Below the pieces are notes generated by a model. The model was not told the origin of the DNA and searched no databases. It saw only the letters and a program-made list of their open reading frames with translations. Source: Haloarcula laminariae (lineage in GTDB: Archaea > Halobacteriota > Halobacteria > Halobacteriales > Haloarculaceae). Taken from it: a stretch of 64,000 nt of DNA. A program made the position numbers and the translations under genes. The DNA is taken from contig NZ_JAMZFY010000001.1 in the NCBI RefSeq assembly GCF_025457605.1, forward strand, positions 2,170,001 to 2,234,000, given 5' to 3'. Below are positions 59,312 to 64,000 of this stretch, piece by piece (within the stretch, counting starts at the first letter, position 1; the number at the start of each line of letters is the position of its first letter).

Positions 59312-60385
59312 ATGGCCTACACACGGCGCTTCGGGCGTGGCGGCCTGGCCGCTGACGGGGCCGGCGGCACGCCTCTGACGGTGTCCCGCGTCGCGCTGCT
59401 GGTGTTGATAGCCGGGTTCGGAGCCGGCAGAGTGGCCGGGCTGGAGGTGTCGCTGCGCGTCCAGGCCGGCGTCTACCTCCTCGGGATGGTCGCGATGAAC
59501 CTCCCTCACGGGGGGTACGAGCACTTCGAGAACCTCAGGCGGCGGGCCGCGACGTTCCAGGGCGGGTACGTCGGCGCGTACCTGCTCTCGGTCGCCCTGT
59601 TCGTCGGGCTCCTGGTCCTGGCTCCGGTCGCCGGCCTGGCGCTCGCGGTGAGCGTCGCGATGGCGAAGGGCGGTCTGGGCGGCCTGAAGGTCATGGACGC
59701 GCTGCCGGGCACCGACCACCTCCGAACGAGACCACAGCGGTGGCTCGCCGCCGCGGTCCGCGGTGGCGCGGTGATGGTCGTCCCCATGGTGTTCTGGCCC
59801 GACGTGTTCTACGCCTTCAGCACCATCATGGTGAGCATCTTCGAGCCCGGCGCGCTCTCCGGTGTCGCCGGGGACTTCGGTGCGCGACGGGTCGCGCTGG
59901 GGGCCGGCTACGGCGCCCTGCTCGCCACACACCTCGGGCTGGGCTACTGGCGGTCGGCGGGGACCGGCTCCTTTCTCGCCGACGCCGCCGAGACGCTCCT
60001 GCTCGTGGCGTACTTCGCGCTCGTCCCCGTCGTCATCGCCGTCGGGCTGTACTTCCCGCTGTGGTACTCGGCCAGGCAGGTCGCCCGAACGACGGCCGTC
60101 GACGACGAGCCCGCGGACGCCGGCGGCGGCTGGCTCGACTTCCTCGATGCCGACGAGCCGCGGCTGGTCGCGCTGGGCGCGTGGGGCGTCCTCATCGCCG
60201 GCAGCATCGCCACGTTCGGGCTGGCTGCCCTCGTGTGGACCATCGCCCCGCAGCCGCTGGGCGGCGCCGGCCCGCTCCCCGGACTGGTGGCGTTCTGGAG
60301 CATCTTCGTGAGCATCATCGCACTGCCACACGTCATCGTGGGCGGGCTGGCGGACCGCGAGCGCGGCATCTGGTACGTCCCCTGA
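59312..60385 (+). CDS. brp: Brp/Blh-like membrane protein, probable iron-ligand loss
   Basis: A 357-residue protein with about eight membrane helices. It follows the Brp/Blh beta-carotene 15,15'-dioxygenase layout: NLPHGGYEHF near residue 63 and ALPHVIVGG near residue 338. Three of the four His shown to be needed in the marine Blh enzyme seem missing. At the fourth-helix site the protein has AMAKGGLGG in place of an IHFG-type motif, and LWYSARQVAR replaces the IHSRRH motif. It may thus be inactive as a retinal-forming dioxygenase. The carotenoid desaturase gene follows 30 bp later, so a carotenoid role is still likely. Confidence 0.75.
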   Translation: MAYTRRFGRGGLAADGAGGTPLTVSRVALLVLIAGFGAGRVAGLEVSLRVQAGVYLLGMVAMNLPHGGYEHFENLRRRAATFQGGYVGAYLLSVALFVGLLVLAPVAGLALAVSVAMAKGGLGGLKVMDALPGTDHLRTRPQRWLAAAVRGGAVMVVPMVFWPDVFYAFSTIMVSIFEPGALSGVAGDFGARRVALGAGYGALLATHLGLGYWRSAGTGSFLADAAETLLLVAYFALVPVVIAVGLYFPLWYSARQVARTTAVDDEPADAGGGWLDFLDADEPRLVALGAWGVLIAGSIATFGLAALVWTIAPQPLGGAGPLPGLVAFWSIFVSIIALPHVIVGGLADRERGIWYVP

Positions 60386-60415
60386 ACGGCAAGCGAGACG
60401 GCGCGACGATTCACA

Positions 60416-61939
60416 ATGATTGACGACACACCGCTTACCGACGAGACCGTGACAGTCGTCGGCGGCGGCGTCGGCGGGCTCTCCGCGGCCTGTACGCTCG
60501 CCGACGCCGGCGCGGACGTGACCGTCCTCGAGCGGACCGACTCGCTCGGCGGCGTCACCAACAGACTGGAGCTCGGCGAGTTCACCTTCGACACCGGGCC
60601 GTCGTGGTATCTGATGCCCGACACCTTCGAGCGCTTTTTCGAGCACTTCGGCCGGTCGGTGGAGGACTACTACGAACTCACCCGACTCGACCCGCAGTAC
60701 CGCGTCTTCTACAAGGACGGCGACCGGCTCGACGTCGAGCCCGACCTCGACCGGATTCGGGCCGTCTTCGAGTCCTACGAGGACGGGGCCGCCGAGGCCC
60801 TCGACGACTACCTCGCCGAGGCGGAACGCACCTACGAAATCGGGATGGACCGGTTCGTCTACGAGGACCGCGCGCGGTTCCGCGACCTGGTCGACCCGAG
60901 TCTCCTCAGGGCCGCCCCGGCGCTGACCCACCTCGGGTCGATGCAGAGCTACGTCGCCGACCACTTCGACGAGCCGAAGCTCCAGCAGCTCCTGCAGTAC
61001 ACGCTGGTCTTTCTCGGCGGCTCGCCCCGGAACACGCCGTCGCTGTACAACCTGATGACGCACGTGGATTTCGAGCTTGGCGTCTACTACCCCGAGGGCG
61101 GCATGTACAGCCTCGTCGAGGCGCTTGTCGCCCTGGGTCGGGGGCTGGGCGTGAGCTACCGGACCGGGACGGACGTGACCGGACTCGACCCCGTCGAGGG
61201 CGGCCTGCGCGTGACGACGCGCGGCGACAGCCACGTCGCCGACAGCGTCGTCGCGAACGCGAACCCGGCCCACGTCGAGCGGGACCTGCTCGACCCCGGC
61301 CAGCACGACCGCGACCCCGGCTACTGGGCCGACCAGACCTACGGCCCGTCCGCGTTCCTGCTGTACCTCGGCGTCGAGGGGGAGGTCGACCCGCTCGCCC
61401 ACCACAGCCTCGTGTTCCCGACCGACTGGGACCCTCACTTCGAGCGCATCTTCGAAGCCCCCGACTGGCCCGAGAACCCGGCGTACTACCTCTCCGTGGC
61501 GTCGCGGACCGACGACAGCGCCGCCCCCGACGGCCACCACGCCGTCGTCGTCCTCGTCCCGGTCGCGCCCGGGCTCGACGACGGCCCGGAGCGCCGCGCG
61601 GCGGTCCGGGACCGGATACTCGACGACCTCGCCGAGAACGCGGGGGTCGACCTGCGGGACCGCATCGTCGCCGAGGAGTCGGCCTGCGTCTCCGACTTCG
61701 CCGACCGGTACCGGACGCCCGGCGGCACCGCGCTCGGGCTGGCACACACCCTCGACCAGACCGGGCCGCTGCGCCCCGCTCACCACGCGCCGGGAGTCGA
61801 GGGGCTCTACTACGCCGGCGCGTTCACGTCGCCGGGGGTCGGCCTGCCGATGGCCCTGATAAGCGGCGAACACGCCGCGGAGGCCCTGGCCCGCGACGCG
61901 GAGGGGTCGCGGCTCGACGGCCTGGTTCCGAACCTCTGA
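60416..61939 (+). CDS. crtI: Phytoene desaturase-like carotenoid desaturase (CrtI family)
   Basis: A 507-residue FAD enzyme. The dinucleotide motif is VTVVGGGVGGLSAACTLADAG with Glu39-like VLERTDSLGG. Further CrtI signatures are FTFDTGPSWYLMPDTFERFF, PEGGMYSLVEAL and the C-terminal GLYYAGAFTSPGVGLPMALISGE. It introduces or isomerises double bonds in carotenoids such as phytoene or a bacterioruberin precursor. Whether it is the CrtI or CrtD paralogue cannot be settled here. It sits 30 bp after the Brp/Blh-like gene in one transcription unit. Confidence 0.93.
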   Translation: MIDDTPLTDETVTVVGGGVGGLSAACTLADAGADVTVLERTDSLGGVTNRLELGEFTFDTGPSWYLMPDTFERFFEHFGRSVEDYYELTRLDPQYRVFYKDGDRLDVEPDLDRIRAVFESYEDGAAEALDDYLAEAERTYEIGMDRFVYEDRARFRDLVDPSLLRAAPALTHLGSMQSYVADHFDEPKLQQLLQYTLVFLGGSPRNTPSLYNLMTHVDFELGVYYPEGGMYSLVEALVALGRGLGVSYRTGTDVTGLDPVEGGLRVTTRGDSHVADSVVANANPAHVERDLLDPGQHDRDPGYWADQTYGPSAFLLYLGVEGEVDPLAHHSLVFPTDWDPHFERIFEAPDWPENPAYYLSVASRTDDSAAPDGHHAVVVLVPVAPGLDDGPERRAAVRDRILDDLAENAGVDLRDRIVAEESACVSDFADRYRTPGGTALGLAHTLDQTGPLRPAHHAPGVEGLYYAGAFTSPGVGLPMALISGEHAAEALARDAEGSRLDGLVPNL

Positions 61940-61984
61940 GCCGCGGTGAGAACAACTAAACCGGGGCCGCCCGTCGGCTCGCGC

Positions 61985-63739
61985 ATGCGACTGGAGGAGT
62001 ACTGGGGCATCGGCCCGAAGACGTCCGAGCTACTGACCGAGGAACTGGGCGTGGAGCGGGCCATCGAGGCCATCGAATCGGCGGACACGCGGACGCTCAC
62101 CGCGGCCGGGCTCTCGCGGGGCCGGGCGACGCGCATCCTCCGCCGGGCGACCGCCGCCGAGTCGATGGACCTGCTGGCGACCCGGGACACCCGGGACGTG
62201 TACAAGGAACTGCTGGACCTCGCCGAGGAGTACGCCGTCACCGACGACGCGGCCGACCGCGTCCGCGTGCTGACGCCGCTTCCGACCCGCGAGCGCATGG
62301 AGTCGCGGCTGGACGACGTGCTGGCCGCCAGGGACACGTGGGCCGGACTCGCCGACAGCGACCAGCGGGCGATACTGTCGGCCTTTTCGGACCACGACGC
62401 GGGCGGCGAGCGGGCGGCCGTCGAGACGGCGCTGGCCCTGCAGGCCACCGGCGTGGATTCGGGCGTCTTCGAGCGAGTGGCGGCGCTGGACGCCGACGCG
62501 CTCGACGACGCTCGGGCCGCGCTGGCCGGCCTCGGCGGCGACGGGGACCGCGTGGGCGAGGGCGCCGACGAGGAGCTGGACCGGCTTCGGGACCACCACG
62601 GGCAGGTCGAAGACCTCGCGGCGTCCGCGCCCGACGTGGTCGAGGCAATCAAGGAAACCGCCCGCCGGCCCGACGAGTTCCAGGACGCGCTGGTCCGTCA
62701 CGTCACCGGCGAGACGGGCATCGAGGCCGCCCGCGTCCGCGACGCGATGCCGGAGGGCGCGACCGACGCGCGGGACTTCGTCGACGCCGCGCTCCGGGAG
62801 CTCCGGCGGTCGCTGGGAGCCGCCGTCGAGGAACGGGAGGAAACGGTGGCCGAAAAGCTGAGCGAGGCCCTCGAAGCGGCCCGGCCGACCATCGACGAGG
62901 CCGTCTCGGCCGTCGGCGACCTCGCGCTCTCGGTGTCGCTGGCCCGCTTCGCGCTGGCGTACGACCTCCGCCGACCGACCTTCGTCGACCGCGACACCGT
63001 CGCCGTCAGGCGGGCGCGCAACCTCGCGCTGTCCGACGCCGACGGCGTCCAGCCGGTGACCTACGCCGTCGGCGACCACACCCTCGACGTAGAGCGGGCC
63101 AACGCCCCGCCCACCGGCGACCGCGTGGCGGTGCTGACCGGCGCGAACTCCGGCGGGAAGACCACCCTGCTGGAGACGCTGTGTCAGGTGCAGTTGCTCG
63201 CACAGATGGGGCTGCCCGTCCCCGCCGAGGCGGCGGAGGTCGGCGTCGTCGACACCGTCGTCTTCCACCGCCGGCACGCCTCGTTCAACGCGGGCGTGCT
63301 GGAGTCGACGCTGCGCTCGGTGGTCCCGCCGCTGTCGGGCGACGACCGGACGCTGATGCTGGTCGACGAGTTCGAGGCCATCACGGAGCCGGGGTCGGCC
63401 GCGAACCTGCTGCACGGGCTCGTGACGCTGACCGTCGAGCGGGGCGCGCTGGGCGTGTTCGTCACGCACCTCGCGGCCGACCTCGAACCGCTGCCCGAGG
63501 TCGCTCGAACGGACGGCATCTTCGCCGAGGGGCTGGACCCGGAGCTGGAGTTGCGCGTCGACTACCAGCCCAGGTTTGGCACCGTCGGCAAGTCCACCCC
63601 GGAGTTCATCGTCTCCCGGCTGGTCGCCAACGCCGGCGACCCGATCGAACGGAGCAGTTTCGAGACGCTGGCCCAGGCCGTCGGCGAGGAGGCCGTCCAG
63701 CGGACCCTCTCGGACGCGATGTGGACCGACGACGCCTGA
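61985..63739 (+). CDS. MutS-family ATPase (archaeal MutS5/MutS2-like) with HhH N-terminus
   Basis: The ATG at 61985 gives 584 residues. The N-terminus MRLEEYWGIGPKTSELLTEE carries a helix-hairpin-helix. The middle is a long helical lever region (MutS domain III type). The ATPase domain has TGANSGGKTTLLETL (Walker A), MLVDEFEAIT (Walker B) and FVTHLAADL (the His switch). No N-terminal mismatch-reading domain I and no Smr nuclease domain is present. MutS5/MutS2 proteins act on branched DNA or ribosomes rather than classic mismatch repair. Confidence 0.9.
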   Translation: MRLEEYWGIGPKTSELLTEELGVERAIEAIESADTRTLTAAGLSRGRATRILRRATAAESMDLLATRDTRDVYKELLDLAEEYAVTDDAADRVRVLTPLPTRERMESRLDDVLAARDTWAGLADSDQRAILSAFSDHDAGGERAAVETALALQATGVDSGVFERVAALDADALDDARAALAGLGGDGDRVGEGADEELDRLRDHHGQVEDLAASAPDVVEAIKETARRPDEFQDALVRHVTGETGIEAARVRDAMPEGATDARDFVDAALRELRRSLGAAVEEREETVAEKLSEALEAARPTIDEAVSAVGDLALSVSLARFALAYDLRRPTFVDRDTVAVRRARNLALSDADGVQPVTYAVGDHTLDVERANAPPTGDRVAVLTGANSGGKTTLLETLCQVQLLAQMGLPVPAEAAEVGVVDTVVFHRRHASFNAGVLESTLRSVVPPLSGDDRTLMLVDEFEAITEPGSAANLLHGLVTLTVERGALGVFVTHLAADLEPLPEVARTDGIFAEGLDPELELRVDYQPRFGTVGKSTPEFIVSRLVANAGDPIERSSFETLAQAVGEEAVQRTLSDAMWTDDA

Positions 63740-63788
63740 GACGCCGTGAGCCAAGGGTTCAGGTAGGTGGGGAACGAACGTCGAACTG

Positions 63789-64000
63789 ATGATACAGCGC
63801 TTTCTCCCGCTCGGCTACGCGTGGATGGTCGTACACGGCCTGCTCGCCGTCTTCCTCCCGAAACAGGCCATCAAACTGAACGGCAAGCTCCTCCTGCGGG
63901 GCTACGACAACCCCGGCGACCTCGAACCGAAAGAGTGGTACGTCCGCTCGACCCGCATCTCCGGGCTCGGGATGCTCGTCACCGGCGTCACGGGACTGCT
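63789..64000 (+). CDS. Haloarchaeal membrane protein, 5' part only
   Basis: An ATG at 63789 opens a frame that runs off the window (70 codons visible): MIQRFLPLGYAWMVVHGLLA, then a basic stretch KQAIKLNGKLLLRGYDNPGD and a second helix starting near residue 58. The codon use fits neighbours. Short haloarchaeal membrane proteins of this type are uncharacterised. Confidence 0.6.
   Translation, partial: MIQRFLPLGYAWMVVHGLLAVFLPKQAIKLNGKLLLRGYDNPGDLEPKEWYVRSTRISGLGMLVTGVTGL

Noticed and set aside
59189..61873. An 894-codon open frame on the minus strand across the Brp/Blh-like and CrtI genes
   Set aside because: It covers two recognisable genes on the plus strand and reads as basic low-complexity sequence without domains.

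Overview
The window comes from a halophilic archaeon of the class Halobacteria, most like the Haloarcula/Halomicroarcula group. The evidence is high GC, acidic proteomes with Asp/Glu-rich tails, archaeal information-processing genes (TFB, RpoL, Trm5, diphthine synthase, archaeal L10/L12, Rnp4, aCPSF1, GatCA), a haloarchaeal S-layer glycoprotein with a PGF-CTERM tail and its archaeosortase, and many short promoters of the leaderless haloarchaeal type (TATA about 25 bp before ATG/GTG). It reads as ordinary chromosome: no prophage, insertion sequence or CRISPR array was seen.

Layout. 0-6 kb: a truncated membrane protein, cytochrome oxidase subunit III, small zinc proteins, a zinc alcohol dehydrogenase and membrane proteins. 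5.9-8.4 kb: tRNA-Thr, a stress protein, Trm5 and diphthine synthase. 8.4-15 kb: a cell-surface block with archaeosortase A, the S-layer glycoprotein, a VOC protein, a TIGR04206-type 'near ArtA' membrane protein and a DRG GTPase. 15-18.3 kb: the L11 gene and the L1-L10-L12 operon. 18-27 kb: transporters (TctA-like, CorA), rpoL, hisF, purL and a TetR regulator. 27-33 kb: a DUF2071/DCC pair, a regulator plus two paralogous membrane proteins, a radical SAM enzyme with its small partner, a PHP protein and an asparagine-synthase-like protein. 33-37 kb: DUF2061, Nudix, TFB and gatCA. 37-43 kb: photolyase, two glycosyltransferases around an MFS transporter, then rnp4-yhbY-mscS. 44-48 kb: small genes, the 7S/SRP RNA, a RecA-like ATPase and tRNA-Arg. 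48-55.5 kb: methyltransferase, UspA, DHH phosphoesterase, aCPSF1, Grx/BolA and a CoA-binding protein. 55.6-64 kb: Lhr-type helicase, a Brp/Blh-like protein beside a carotenoid desaturase, a MutS-family ATPase and a truncated membrane protein.

How genes work together. ArtA and its expected substrate, the S-layer glycoprotein, are adjacent and share an identical 12-bp promoter block. The ribosomal operon has a structured leader where L1 autoregulation would be expected. Grx and BolA are paired as in iron-sulfur/iron handling. The radical SAM enzyme overlaps its small partner by 4 bp and resembles heme-pathway AhbD/NirJ enzymes at its C-terminus. The most unusual non-coding features are a family of hairpin-rich elements placed at transcript 3' ends, two of them about 150 bp long and inverted around 43.9-45.1 kb, and a duplicated gatA 3' end.
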